Positions 18,197 through 27,506 are shown, numbered from the stretch's first letter. The stretch is 64,000 nucleotides of DNA from Bythopirellula polymerisocia (GCF_007860015.1 NZ_SJPS01000010.1:1-64000); one strand, 5' to 3'. Numbers and translations: made by a program. The notes: generated from the sequence alone by a model not told the origin.

Positions 18197-20983
18197 TTAG
18201 CTTCTCCGCAATCGGCTTACCGAAAGTGAAATACTGCCAACAGCTACTAATAACAAAGACGACGGCTCAGGAACACCTTGCAACATGGCTGCGAATGCCC
18301 CTGCTCCGTTTGCGGCAGTGAAAAACTCTTTAAAGAGCACAAAATCTCGACGATCAATGATTAGATCTCCGTTTAGATCTCCATATTGTCGGGCTTGGCT
18401 TAGTGACACATGCGACATGTAGGAGTAAAGATTAGACTGCAGTATTTTCCAGTCGGCTGCATTGACCACACCGTCGAAAGTGAAATCGCCGTCCACAAGG
18501 AAAAAGCTGGAGAGTACCTCTAACTCAATCGAACCAACGTTGTGCTGGATAGAGAAGATGTCATTTCCATCAAGGTCTTTCGGAGAATCGAGCAGGAACG
18601 TGCCGTACATGGAATTCGCAGTGATTATTTCGAACACTTGACCGACTTGCGGCGAGTAAGAACCTCCTATCACGACCTTCAACGTACCTCCAGCGGTCAG
18701 GTTTCCAGCAATCTGGACAACATCGAATTCAGCACCTGCTATGAGACCCTCTATCTCGATTTCGAGCACACCGACGTTCTGTGTGTAGTCACCGGCAATG
18801 GCTGTGACGGCGGGAGAATTGCCTGGCGCGAATGTCCCGCCATTGTTCACCAGACTACCTACGACACTCGGTGTCTTGAGTGTTCCGCCATTGAATTGAA
18901 AGATTCCACCGGCTGCGATGTTGAGTTCACTAACAGCAAGAGAACCGGCAGCCATCACTATGGCACCTTGCTGGACATCTAGAGTACCACCAAAAGTGTT
19001 ATTGCCCGTCAGAGTGACGCTACTGGTGCCTATTTTTGTAATACTACGATCCTCAGAAAAAGCCGTGATATCGCCGTTGATATTAAACGTCAGGCCACTA
19101 TTTCCTGTGATCGTCAAATCGTCGAAAAGAATCAAGTCCGTATCGATGTTAAAGGTGAATTCCGCGCCGCTCGCCTTGGTGCTGTTAAGTTGAATCGTGG
19201 GGCCTTGACCTTGCAAGTTGTCGACTAGCAGCACGTCATTACCATTAATGGTGCCAGACCGATTGACACCTCCCGAGAAAGTTCCGTCGAACCTGAGTTC
19301 GTTCAGCATGTAGGTGAGCGTTGTTGAGCGAGTCATATTGTTCGTTGCTATGTAGCTCGTGTCGTTGCGGGGTCGAAACTCTAAGATAGCATTTGGGTAA
19401 GCGTCATTCGGCTGCATTGTGCTGTTGTTACTTGTGCCTGCTTCTTGCCAAATGTTAGTATTGCTCCAATTCCCACTGGTGGTTTGATTCTCGCGGTAGA
19501 CAAAGTGGTCGAATCGATTTGAGACTCTGCCACTATCTTGACTTTGCTTACTCATTTCAGCTTCCCAAGCAGTGAAGTCCACGAGAAGTTCCTGGAATTT
19601 CTCCGGATTTTGTGCACTCAGATCGACGAACTCACCCGAACCATTAGCAGCCAGCTGCACCAACTGAATGGGTGCACCATTGTTACCTGACAATAGCTTC
19701 CAGTCCCCCTTTCGGATGGCCCAGTCATCCCCCCCTTTCCGCCAAGCGAGCATTTCATGGGGATCGCCAGTCAGTTGTCCCGTCAAAAATGGTGTTAAGT
19801 CCACGCCATCAGTAGGCGTGGACATGGTCTCTCCGGCGGCGCTGATGAAGGTGGGAAACAGATCGCGTGTGGTCACCGGACTATCAAAATCGCCTATCAG
19901 GAACTGGCCAGGATTGTTGGGGTCAGGCATGCGCATGAGGAACGGAACCCGAATTCCTCCCTCAAACGACTCCCCTTTATTTCCCCGCAGGGGGCCGTTG
20001 TCGTGGCTGGGGGTTCCACCGTTATCGTTGGCAAAGACAATGATAGTTTTATCAGCAACAGAATCGCTCGTATCCCCATCGCCATTGGGATCATTGATGC
20101 GATCAAGCACATTTCCGACGGCTCGATCCATGGCAAAAACAAGGGCAGCAATTTTCCTTTCACTAGCGCTCAAGGATGTGCCATTGAATTCATCAATATC
20201 CTGCTGTTTCGCTAGGGTCAGAGGGCTATGTGGCGACGAAAACGGCAGATAGAGAAAAAAAGGATCGGGATCTCCCGCATGGTTGGCGATAAACTTGGAA
20301 GCCTCGTCGCCAAACGCGTCGGTCACATGGCGACCCTTGCCGGCCGAGTCCAAGGGAATGTTGTTAAACGAGGCTTCACTTGTCCAGTTACGCACACCAT
20401 TCCCATCGCGGATTTGTTTGCCAGCAGTTGTTTCGGTACCAAAATAGCCTCGCGAACCTTCCCACATCCCGTAAAACTCATCGACTCCTTGGTTCTGAGG
20501 TTGTTTAGCCAGCTCAAGACCGAGATGCCATTTGCCTACCACGCCTGTAGTGTAACCAAGCTGCTGGAATCTCTCGGTCATCATCACCTGGTTGGTCGGC
20601 ATTCCATCATTGGAGTCATCGATATTGGAAATATTGAATTCATAACCAAAGCGCTGCTGATATTGGCCCGTCAATAATCCAGCTCGCGAGGGACTACAAG
20701 TAGATGCGCTTACATAGCCATTCGAGAAGCGAATGCCTTGCTGGGCCAATGAGTCGAGATTGGGAGTTTTAAACTCTGTGGTCTGTCCCGTAAGGGAATC
20801 TTGAAATCCAAAGTCGGCGTAACCCGCGTCGTCAGCCAAGAGAACCACTATGTTAGGACCGCCGGCAGCATGGCCCCTTGGGGTAAATCCGTTTGCCCAG
20901 AAAAGGACGAGCAGGCAATGCACAATCGCCAATCGATCACAGCGAATACTTCGATTCGGCTCAAAGCAACCACTTGGTACCAT
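18197..20983 (-). CDS. Sulfatase fused to autotransporter-like repeats, dockerin motif and PEP-CTERM signal
   Basis: The 928-residue protein has an N-terminal signal region, then a complete sulfatase (about 42-480): LLADDAGYADFGF, formylglycine motif C96-S-P-S-R, GKWHLGLE and FANDNGGTPSHD. After residue 500 the sequence changes to beta-repeat material typical of passenger-strand repeats in PEP-CTERM proteins (TLTYMLNELRFDGTF, SSVTLTGNNTFGGTLDVQQG, GTFAPGNSPAVTAIAGDYTQN). Near residues 840-895 are dockerin-like motifs (DGDFTFDGVVNAADW, DLNGDLIIDRRDF), and the end is VPEPSS, a hydrophobic run and RLRRS. It looks like a sulfatase tethered to the surface by exosortase. Family sulfatases are normally about 450-550 residues, so this is nearly twice the usual size. 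The start has an AAAGGA ribosome site. Confidence 0.9.
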   Translation of the reverse strand: MVPSGCFEPNRSIRCDRLAIVHCLLVLFWANGFTPRGHAAGGPNIVVLLADDAGYADFGFQDSLTGQTTEFKTPNLDSLAQQGIRFSNGYVSASTCSPSRAGLLTGQYQQRFGYEFNISNIDDSNDGMPTNQVMMTERFQQLGYTTGVVGKWHLGLELAKQPQNQGVDEFYGMWEGSRGYFGTETTAGKQIRDGNGVRNWTSEASFNNIPLDSAGKGRHVTDAFGDEASKFIANHAGDPDPFFLYLPFSSPHSPLTLAKQQDIDEFNGTSLSASERKIAALVFAMDRAVGNVLDRINDPNGDGDTSDSVADKTIIVFANDNGGTPSHDNGPLRGNKGESFEGGIRVPFLMRMPDPNNPGQFLIGDFDSPVTTRDLFPTFISAAGETMSTPTDGVDLTPFLTGQLTGDPHEMLAWRKGGDDWAIRKGDWKLLSGNNGAPIQLVQLAANGSGEFVDLSAQNPEKFQELLVDFTAWEAEMSKQSQDSGRVSNRFDHFVYRENQTTSGNWSNTNIWQEAGTSNNSTMQPNDAYPNAILEFRPRNDTSYIATNNMTRSTTLTYMLNELRFDGTFSGGVNRSGTINGNDVLLVDNLQGQGPTIQLNSTKASGAEFTFNIDTDLILFDDLTITGNSGLTFNINGDITAFSEDRSITKIGTSSVTLTGNNTFGGTLDVQQGAIVMAAGSLAVSELNIAAGGIFQFNGGTLKTPSVVGSLVNNGGTFAPGNSPAVTAIAGDYTQNVGVLEIEIEGLIAGAEFDVVQIAGNLTAGGTLKVVIGGSYSPQVGQVFEIITANSMYGTFLLDSPKDLDGNDIFSIQHNVGSIELEVLSSFFLVDGDFTFDGVVNAADWKILQSNLYSYMSHVSLSQARQYGDLNGDLIIDRRDFVLFKEFFTAANGAGAFAAMLQGVPEPSSLLLVAVGSISLSVSRLRRS

Positions 20984-21110
20984 TTTTTGACGATCCTTTT
21001 CTCAAGTTACTAGATCAATTCGAGTCACGAACGGAGCGCGTATCACTCACATCAAAATCCTGAATTCCTTCATTGCTGGTATTTGGCAATTAGGTAAACA
21101 GATGGAGTTG

Positions 21111-22601
21111 CTAGGGATGTTGAAGCTGGGATTGGGATTTGCAGTCCAACCCCTCGTATTGTAAAACGTCTGCCCTCCGTCTCGAAAGAGCAACGGCTGC
21201 ATATGCCAGACTGCAAGTTGCCAGCAGAACGAATGAATTAGGTTCGGGTACAGCTCCAACGGCACTCAGTGATGTTACGTAACTCACATCGCCAGTCACA
21301 AAATCATTACTACCAGCTCCAGCGACATGGTACTCGAATGAGAGAATTTCAGATCCACCGGGCGTGAAAAGCTTGCCCAAGCCGACGGGAGCGCTGGATG
21401 TGATATTTGAACTGCCCGTCAAGTGGGTCTCAAATAAAAGTGTATCTGAAACCGTATCTCCCTCCTCCCAGCCATTGCCGTCAAAATGCTGGTCTTCCAG
21501 GCTAACCCAGCCACTAGTAACTGCACTGGAGCCAACTTCTCGCTGCCAAATGAGGAAGTCACGACCGTCGGAATCGCCATCATTGTCAGCATCACCGTCC
21601 GCAGTTGCACCATATGCGCTCTGCCATGTACTGAGGTCAGTGCTGTCGACATCACCATCGGGCTGAAAGTCAGCGTCAAACCCTGGGATCAGATCACCCG
21701 AGGAACTGCGAATTTCGTAGTAGTCTATAGCTATGGGCGCTGCGTTTGGGTTGTTCAACGTCACTAAACCTGTAGTTGTGTTGACGACAAGTCCCAACGG
21801 TTGAGGCACCCCACCTACAAGTCCAATGGTTGTCTTCGTTGTCCCGTCCCAGTTGATGTCGAAATCAGAGACTAACGCGGCTGCTCCTCCGAGAGTGATG
21901 CCTCCATTATTTATGAAGTCTTCGAAGTTACTCGTAAAGTCCAAGCCACCGTTAAGAATTGAAAGCACTCCGGTACTGCCCACGGTGAAATTAAGGACGC
22001 TTCCATTCTCGATACTAAAACCATTGGCACTTATAGTTCCTGCTGACAATGTATACGTAGCCGTTCCCCCTTTGGCGAGATTCCCTAGTTCAAAGTCTGT
22101 GACTGCAGTAACGGTTCCGCCAGATTGATTAACTATTCCGATGCCTGCACGGGCTACTTTGAATTGGGAAGCTATACTTAGGACAGCAGAATCAAGGATG
22201 TTAATCGTTGTAGTGACCCCATTATCGTTACGCGCTGGAGCAATCGCGCCTGTAGACGTATAGGAACTGGACCCCTTGAATGTAAGCGTAGCATCATCGA
22301 TCTGAGAGTTTGGCCCGGTAAGCGTCGAAGTCCCCTCGAAAGTGATGTCTTTTCCATTGAGGTCGAGGGCGGCGTCATAGGTCACGTTGAAACCCGTAGG
22401 AACAGTCCCAGCATTACCTACGTTATCAGGCACACCAAAATCCCAGTTCCCAGCGTTGTCGACCTCACTATTAGCTCCATCGGCATCGTTGAAAGTGGTC
22501 GCCGCATTGACCTCCTTGGCGAAGCAGAGTAAGCAAGTGAACAAGAAAAACAAGGGAAGGCTAGTCGTCAAATAAGATAAAAAGGAGGGAATACTTTTCA
22601 T
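21111..22601 (-). CDS. Beta-repeat PEP-CTERM protein with dockerin motif
   Basis: The 496-residue protein has a signal peptide, tandem beta-helix-like repeats (ITFEGTSTLTG, LTFKGSSSYTSTG, NQSGGTVTAV, YTLSAGTISANG), dockerin-like motifs (DGDVDSTDLSTW, DADNDGDSDGRDFLIWQRE) and a VPEPNS sorting signal. Unusually, about 20 residues follow the RRR basic tail. It is a tandem paralogue of the upstream gene at 22961-23833: the repeat part aligns over most of that protein, and this copy has a longer C-terminal half. The ribosome site AAGGGA lies 11 bp before the ATG. A strong terminator at 22862-22911 separates the two genes, so this one probably has its own promoter in 22602-22861, where I see no convincing box. 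Confidence 0.85.
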   Translation of the reverse strand: MKSIPSFLSYLTTSLPLFFLFTCLLCFAKEVNAATTFNDADGANSEVDNAGNWDFGVPDNVGNAGTVPTGFNVTYDAALDLNGKDITFEGTSTLTGPNSQIDDATLTFKGSSSYTSTGAIAPARNDNGVTTTINILDSAVLSIASQFKVARAGIGIVNQSGGTVTAVTDFELGNLAKGGTATYTLSAGTISANGFSIENGSVLNFTVGSTGVLSILNGGLDFTSNFEDFINNGGITLGGAAALVSDFDINWDGTTKTTIGLVGGVPQPLGLVVNTTTGLVTLNNPNAAPIAIDYYEIRSSSGDLIPGFDADFQPDGDVDSTDLSTWQSAYGATADGDADNDGDSDGRDFLIWQREVGSSAVTSGWVSLEDQHFDGNGWEEGDTVSDTLLFETHLTGSSNITSSAPVGLGKLFTPGGSEILSFEYHVAGAGSNDFVTGDVSYVTSLSAVGAVPEPNSFVLLATCSLAYAAVALSRRRADVLQYEGLDCKSQSQLQHP

Positions 22602-22861
22602 GGCTCTATGTCCCTTGGTGAGATTTTTGGTCCGAACAAATCACGGTTTGCTCGTTTCGATGGAAGAGGGCAACATTGCCAGTACTCCTGAACTTAGCCA
22701 CCCACAATGCCTTGTGTTGCCTTGGATATTAATCGGAGACCGTCATACACATCCCGTTGGCAACTCTCTTTACTATATACAGGAAATCCAGTGATTGCTG
22801 TATGGAATGGCTCGATAATTGCCAAAAAACATCTGCTACTAAATAGAAATGGCCGGACAGC

Positions 22862-22911
22862 AAAAAAACTGCGGAGCAACAGCGAGATGAATAAACGCTG
22901 TTGTTCCGCAG
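22862..22911 (-). terminator. Strong rho-independent terminator
   Basis: A 16-bp stem (22869-22884 with 22896-22911, one G-U pair) with an 11-nt loop is followed on the minus strand by seven T (22862-22868). It ends transcription of the PEP-CTERM gene at 22961-23833 before its downstream paralogue. Confidence 0.92.
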
Positions 22912-22960
22912 CCTATACATTCAAAAAAATCCAAACGCTGAAAAATGAATTTCTTAGTCT

Positions 22961-23812
22961 CTACACTCTGCGACGCATTGAACACATCAAGCAAGTTCCA
23001 ATCCCCCATGCCAAGAACGCACTGGCTTCCGGAACCTAGGACTGCTGAATCGAGGTACTCCCGTTGTCGTAAGCGATAAGGAAATCGCCTGAACCAGCCG
23101 AAGCACCTCCTAGCGTTATATCGCCATCCGTGATGAAACCTTCGAATCCAGCCGTGTAGTCCACACCACCGTTGAGGACCGTCAGTACGCCCGTGCTGCC
23201 AAGTGTGAAATTGAATTTACTACTTCCGTCGTCATAGATATTCATTCCGCTGGCAGTCACTGTCCCAGCCGACAGAGTGTACGTACCCACTCCACCATTG
23301 CTATTGCCTAGATCGAGCGTATCGCTGGGAAGGAGCACAGTACCCCCCGATTGATTTACAAACGCGTTCTGTGCGCGAGCGACTTTGAAGCAAGCAGTCA
23401 TGCTCACGGAGGCGTTGTCTTGGATGTTTAAGATCGAATCACCAACAGGAGCAGCATCACGCCCAAGCGCAATAGTCCCTATTAGCGACCAGGAGCTTGA
23501 GTCCTTGAACGTCAACGTGCTATTCTCGACCCTGACTTGAGCACTACCGGTAAGCGAAGAATTCCCCAAGAAGGTAATGTTGGCGTTGTCGAGGGCGTTT
23601 ACGTCACTGTGGGTGGTGTCAAATCCTGAAGGAACAGTCCCGTCGTTCCCAAAATTATCTGGGAGCCCATCGTCCCAGTTTAACTCATTGTTTATGACGG
23701 AATCGTCAGCCCCGGTAAAAAGTGTGGCCCTCACAGAGGTGGTGCTAAATAGTCCGCCTCCCAAGGCGGCGGCGAATGCACAGGTAAACAAAAGTCTTAC
23801 ATGCTTCCTCAT
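22961..23812 (-). pseudogene. PEP-CTERM beta-repeat protein with an in-frame TAG just before the sorting signal
   Basis: The start at 23812 is preferred because GGGGAG lies about 10 bp upstream and MRKHVRLLFTCAFAAALGGG is a clean signal peptide. The body is made of beta repeats paralogous to the gene at 21111-22601. A TAG at 23036-23038 stops the frame, but the same frame continues with VPEASAFLAWGIGTCLMC and then SMRRRV and a TAG at 22961. This is a complete PEP-CTERM signal, so the intended protein had the sorting domain. As written, the product would be secreted but not anchored. The gene sits directly behind promoter/leader copy B and is closed by a terminator. The lost residue cannot be deduced. 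Confidence 0.85.
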
Positions 23813-23853
23813 TGAAAAGTACTCCCCACACAACGCGATCAGTGATGCTAATA

Positions 23854-23898
23854 GCAGACGAAGAAGTCCCTACCCGAGAGACTTTGCACCTGCAAAGG
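23854..23898 (-). ncRNA. Conserved leader block B
   Basis: On the minus strand it begins CCTTTGCAGG and continues GTGCAAAG, which with the preceding CTTTGC forms a small hairpin. A variable stem (GTCTCTC...GGGAC) follows and it ends CTTCTTCGTCTGC. It matches block A at 17040-17084 in order and length. It lies within the roughly 100-nt leader between promoter copy B and the start at 23812. Confidence 0.5.
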
Positions 23899-23923
23899 CA
23901 GCGCATATATGCCTCTAAAGGAG

Positions 23924-23951
23924 TATTGTGCTCAGGTCTAGGAACTTACCG
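23924..23951 (-). promoter_or_regulatory. Promoter-like element B (CGGTAA-N16-ACAATA)
   Basis: TTTTTCCGGTAA is followed after 16 nt by ACAATA and a TTTAGAGG start-like region. The insertion sequence begins only 45 bp upstream, at 23996, so any activator site further upstream has been displaced. A and B also share upstream sequence (AAAACSGCTT, then AGYAAGCA). Confidence 0.6.
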
Positions 23952-23995
23952 GAAAAATCATGCTTACTGCCAAAAAGAAGCGGTTTTTGCAGTTT

Positions 23996-25318
23996 CAGTA
24001 GTTCCCAATACTACATGCTTCAGTAGTTTTCTGTAAGTCTTTGATAGGCTTCATATTCGATGCCTTGCTTGCGGTCGGCTCCGAGGTGCTTTCCAACGAC
24101 TTGGCTGATCCAGAGCAGCATTTCTCGGAAGCGGAGTAACTTTAGGAATAGTTGCGGTTGGTCGCTCCATTTTCCTTTGGCCATCTTGAAATGCAGCCAG
24201 ACCCAAACGTTTCGCAGCACCAAGGCGATGCCAACAAAAAGCAGCCGCAAGGCGGGGTCCCGGGTACAGGTCTTGATCCGCGCTTCGTTCATCTGGCGAT
24301 AGCTGGTCTCGATGCCAAAGCGAGTGCGGTAGGTTTCGCGAATCTGTTTGGGGGTCAGGCGAACTTTCCAAACCGCGTACATCAGCTTCTTGGTGCGACG
24401 CTTGCCGGACTTCTTGTGCGTATACCTCTTGCTGGCAACGCAGATCGTGAGCTGGGTACGGCGAGTTTTGCCGTCGATCTTGCCTTGATGACGATAACGA
24501 TAGTAACCGTTCTTCTTCTTTTGGATTGCACGCAGACCCGTCGCCTGCTTGCCACGCTTCGGTTTGCGACCCCGCACGACCGCTGGAATAATGAAACCGT
24601 GCCCAGCACGCTTCAAGTAAGACATCACCTCGACGTTGAAAAACTCCTTGTCTAGCAGGAGAAATCGTATTTTCACCTGCCGACGACGAACGATGACCAG
24701 CAGCCGCTGGAGCACTGCCTTGAGCTTCTCGCCATGCTCCACAGGGGTCAAAGCGAGTGTATAACGATGGCCTTTGTGGACCACCGCCACGGTCGCGTAG
24801 GCATGAAAGTGTGTTGTGCCACTCTTGGGTGCGCTGCGATAGATTTCCTTTTCGTGCTCCAGTGGCTGACCGTGATAGGGAATCAACGTTAGATCGACGG
24901 CTATTCTCCGCCGCTTGCGAAACAGGGCTTTGGGAAGTTCGGTTACCAGCGAGCGATTCAGTCGACGCTCCAGTTCGGAGATATCGGGGAGCGATGAGTC
25001 GAGCGCATTGCGAATCGTTTGGTCGCACGGTGCATCGGCCAAGTCGCGACACACAGCGAAAACGCTGGTCATCCGCGCCGCTGCGATCAACAGAATCTCG
25101 AATAACGTGCTGGCAGTGCATTTAGTCCCTTCGTACTCCAACTTCAAAGACCTAGCCAGCCAATCGTTGGCATAGCCGTGTACTTCATTCTTGGTAACGA
25201 TATAATCCTGTTGTGAACGCATGGCTCCCTCCTTGGAGAATGATTTGATTTGACAAAAACCATTGTCCTGAGGGACCTTGCGTTCACCTATAGAAATCTT
25301 GCGTATTGGGAACTACTG
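23996..25318 (-). mobile_element. Insertion sequence, ISH3/IS4-type, complete with terminal repeats and target duplication
   Basis: The element is 1323 bp. Its ends carry a perfect 16-bp inverted repeat (CAGTAGTTCCCAATAC at 23996-24011 and its mirror at 25303-25318). The flanks show a 5-bp direct repeat AGTTT at 23991-23995 and 25319-25323, the expected target duplication. It holds one transposase gene filling most of its length. The exact ends and intact gene point to a fairly recent insertion. Confidence 0.93.
24020..25222 (-). CDS. ISH3/IS4-type transposase
   Basis: The 400-residue DDE transposase has first Asp in IAVDLTLIPYHG, second Asp in FLLLDKEFFN and the Glu in the YRTRFGIETSYRQMNEARIKT signature, the Y-(2)-R-(3)-E-(6)-K pattern of the IS4 superfamily. 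The ribosome site AAGGAGGGA sits directly before the ATG at 25222. It moves the surrounding element by cut-and-paste. The frame is intact, so it may be active. Naming within the IS4/ISH3 groups is by overall appearance and not checked. Confidence 0.9.
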   Translation of the reverse strand: MRSQQDYIVTKNEVHGYANDWLARSLKLEYEGTKCTASTLFEILLIAAARMTSVFAVCRDLADAPCDQTIRNALDSSLPDISELERRLNRSLVTELPKALFRKRRRIAVDLTLIPYHGQPLEHEKEIYRSAPKSGTTHFHAYATVAVVHKGHRYTLALTPVEHGEKLKAVLQRLLVIVRRRQVKIRFLLLDKEFFNVEVMSYLKRAGHGFIIPAVVRGRKPKRGKQATGLRAIQKKKNGYYRYRHQGKIDGKTRRTQLTICVASKRYTHKKSGKRRTKKLMYAVWKVRLTPKQIRETYRTRFGIETSYRQMNEARIKTCTRDPALRLLFVGIALVLRNVWVWLHFKMAKGKWSDQPQLFLKLLRFREMLLWISQVVGKHLGADRKQGIEYEAYQRLTENY

Positions 25319-25343
25319 AGTTTATTGTTATCTAAGACGAGGT

Positions 25344-25625
25344 CTAAGTTCGCGGTACCCGTTCTGGCGTAATTTCGATTGTCAGGGGTTCACGGTGATA
25401 CCGTTGTGGTATCCGATCCTTCGGCAGTGGAGAGCGTTCGTCCTTCAGGGCACCTGGCAGTACAGTCGTGATGCGAATACGGTGTTGTCCGACAAGCACG
25501 CCAATCTGTTCACTAACGACTCGGGTAAGTATGTATTGCCCCTGTTTGTCTGCTTTGCCAGAGGAAGCAAGCGATAGCCCAAGACTTTCGGACAGTGAGA
25601 TAACCGCTATTGAATGATAGGTAAC
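25344..25625 (-). pseudogene. C-terminal fragment of a CPD-type lipoprotein
   Basis: The minus strand has an open frame without a suitable start that ends in TAG at 25344. It reads GKADKQGQYILTR, then GVLVGQHRIRITT, then DRIPQRYHREPLTIEIT. This matches in order the intact lipoprotein at 27675-28118 (LQGRYELTT, ASHRVAIRT, PDEYHRRSILTFQV). Signal peptide and lipobox are missing. It stands next to the insertion sequence, so it is probably a relic left by rearrangement. The rest of 25626-25750 is upstream sequence of the next sulfatase and holds no gene. Confidence 0.6.
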
Positions 25626-25750
25626 TCATTACGCATTCAACTGCTTGTCTTGCAAGCTTGTTTAACTAAAATCGGGGAATGCTAGTGGATTCAACAAGAA
25701 TCTCCCACGATCGAATTACAAATCAATTCTAAATTGAGCGAGAGCATACG

Positions 25751-27268
25751 ATGAAACTCCAGGTAGTAAGTTTAGCATTCATCGTACTTCTTTTCTCGGC
25801 AGCGGTCCCTAAGACTCTCAATGCGGCGCCTAAGGCCATCACGCCCAAAAATGTCGTGATTATTGTCGCGGATGATGTGGGCACGGGAGACGTGAAGTGC
25901 TACGGATCCGAGACGATCGACACGCCGAATATCGACCGGCTGGCGGACGAGGGGCTCTTGATGCGGGCTGCTTACACGACCTGTTCAGTCTGCAACCCGA
26001 CACGCTACTCGATCATGACTGGTCGTTTGCCTTTTCGCAGCCCTTTTCGAGATCCTAATTTTGCGAAGAGTTTTGACAAAGGGAAATTCCCATTGTCGAT
26101 CCCTCTTGACCTGCCGACACTCCCTCGCTTCATGCGAGAACGGGGATTCCATACTGCTGCGATTGGAAAGTGGCACCTCGGCTACGGGGAGACTGAAGCC
26201 GACTATGAGGGCGTGATGACGCCAGGACCGGTCGACATAGGCTTCGATGTACACTTCGGAGTCCCTGGAAATCACAACGACCGCTTCGAGCGATTCGTCA
26301 TCGGTGACAGTATTTACCGTCCCCTTTCCGTAGAGCCGGGCCCGGCCCGTGTGGACGACCCAACACGACCTGCAGAGTCAGTCGAGCGCATAGACGACCT
26401 AGTCGACACCACGTTGACCGCACGAGCATGCGAATTCATCGACAATTCGGCCGAGCGACCGTTCTTCTTGTATCTTGCTTACTGTGCGACCCACACGCAC
26501 ATTACGCCGCGGGCTGACTTTCGTGGTCGGAGCCGCATTGGGCAGCTAGGCGACTACATGATGGAACTCGATCACCACGTCGGCGAAATCATCGATCAGC
26601 TCGAGCAACAGGGCGTCACCGAAGAGACTCTCATTATCTTTACTAGCGACAACGGTGGGCAAGAAAACGACGTCAAGGAGGCTGGGAGCAGCCTCACTCT
26701 CGCCGACGAAACGGGCGAAGTCGCCCTCAAGGCTCGGACCGCGAAACGCATCGCACGCACGAAGTACGGTCACAAGACCAATGGCCCTCTGCGTGGTTAT
26801 AAGGGCGGTATCCACGAGGGAGGTTTTCGCGTGCCTTGCATTGCCCGTTGGCCCGCGGGGATCAAAGCAGGAATTGAGACTGAAGCGGCGTTCTCGCTTG
26901 TCGACCTGTTTGCGACTATCGCGAACCTTGTCGCTGATAACCCTGAAAAATGTGGGGAAGATTCGATCGATCAAAGTGCAGTCTTACTTGGCGAGAATGA
27001 AAACGGACAGAGGCGCACGACGATCTTGAACGCACCCAATGGGCGGCTTGCGGTGATATCGGGCAGTTGGAAACTGTTGACAAGGAAGCCGGTCAAATGG
27101 AAGGCCGACACGCCCAAGCTCGACAGCCTGCCAATCGAACTCTATGACCTTGCCAACGATCCCTATGAGAAGAACAACCTTGCCTCATCTAGACCAGAAC
27201 TGATCGAACAACTCAAAGCAGAACTGAAAGTTGCATTAGTCGTCGGAGCCGATGCCCAGAGCCATTGA
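25751..27268 (+). CDS. Secreted Cys-type sulfatase with C-N-P-T-R motif
   Basis: The 505-residue protein has a signal peptide ending near LNAAPK, metal site IIVADDVGTGD, formylglycine motif C81-N-P-T-R, GKWHLGYG and the second metal site TSDNGGQENDV. A longer insert follows this site (about residues 305-345), and then GYKGGIHEGGFRVPC. It is 20-40 residues longer than the plain sulfatases here. It should hydrolyse a sulfate ester of a polysaccharide, substrate unknown. It is a single plus-strand gene between the insertion sequence and a relic, and its base use looks slightly more GC-rich than its neighbours. Confidence 0.92.
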   Translation: MKLQVVSLAFIVLLFSAAVPKTLNAAPKAITPKNVVIIVADDVGTGDVKCYGSETIDTPNIDRLADEGLLMRAAYTTCSVCNPTRYSIMTGRLPFRSPFRDPNFAKSFDKGKFPLSIPLDLPTLPRFMRERGFHTAAIGKWHLGYGETEADYEGVMTPGPVDIGFDVHFGVPGNHNDRFERFVIGDSIYRPLSVEPGPARVDDPTRPAESVERIDDLVDTTLTARACEFIDNSAERPFFLYLAYCATHTHITPRADFRGRSRIGQLGDYMMELDHHVGEIIDQLEQQGVTEETLIIFTSDNGGQENDVKEAGSSLTLADETGEVALKARTAKRIARTKYGHKTNGPLRGYKGGIHEGGFRVPCIARWPAGIKAGIETEAAFSLVDLFATIANLVADNPEKCGEDSIDQSAVLLGENENGQRRTTILNAPNGRLAVISGSWKLLTRKPVKWKADTPKLDSLPIELYDLANDPYEKNNLASSRPELIEQLKAELKVALVVGADAQSH

Positions 27269-27293
27269 CAAACTTGATTGTGATCTTTTGTAG

Positions 27294-27506
27294 AACTTCC
27301 AGTGGTTCGATGTATTTCTTGGTGATCTCAATATTGTCACTAAACAGCGAGAGTTAGGGTTGGGTGTGTATTTCGCACTATAGCAAGATAATGAATCAAC
27401 TCTTTTTGAAACGGAGATCCTCCGTATTGCGAAACTTGATGATAAGACTCCAGACAAGGTAAGCCAGGTCATCTATTCCACTGCATGGAAGCTTCATGAA
27501 AATTAA
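27294..27506 (+). pseudogene. Relic reading frame with one in-frame TAG
   Basis: After the sulfatase stop, the plus strand reads as 71 codons from NFQWFDVFLGDL through GVYFAL, a TAG at 27381-27383, then QDNESTLFETEILRIAKLDD and WKLHEN before TAA. The composition looks like coding sequence, but there is no start codon and I do not recognise the family. It is probably the tail of a lost gene. The rest of 27507-27674 shows nothing I can support. Confidence 0.3.

Noticed and set aside
25395..25577. Short plus-strand open frame after the insertion sequence
   Set aside because: The opposite strand aligns with a CPD lipoprotein, so this frame is its shadow.
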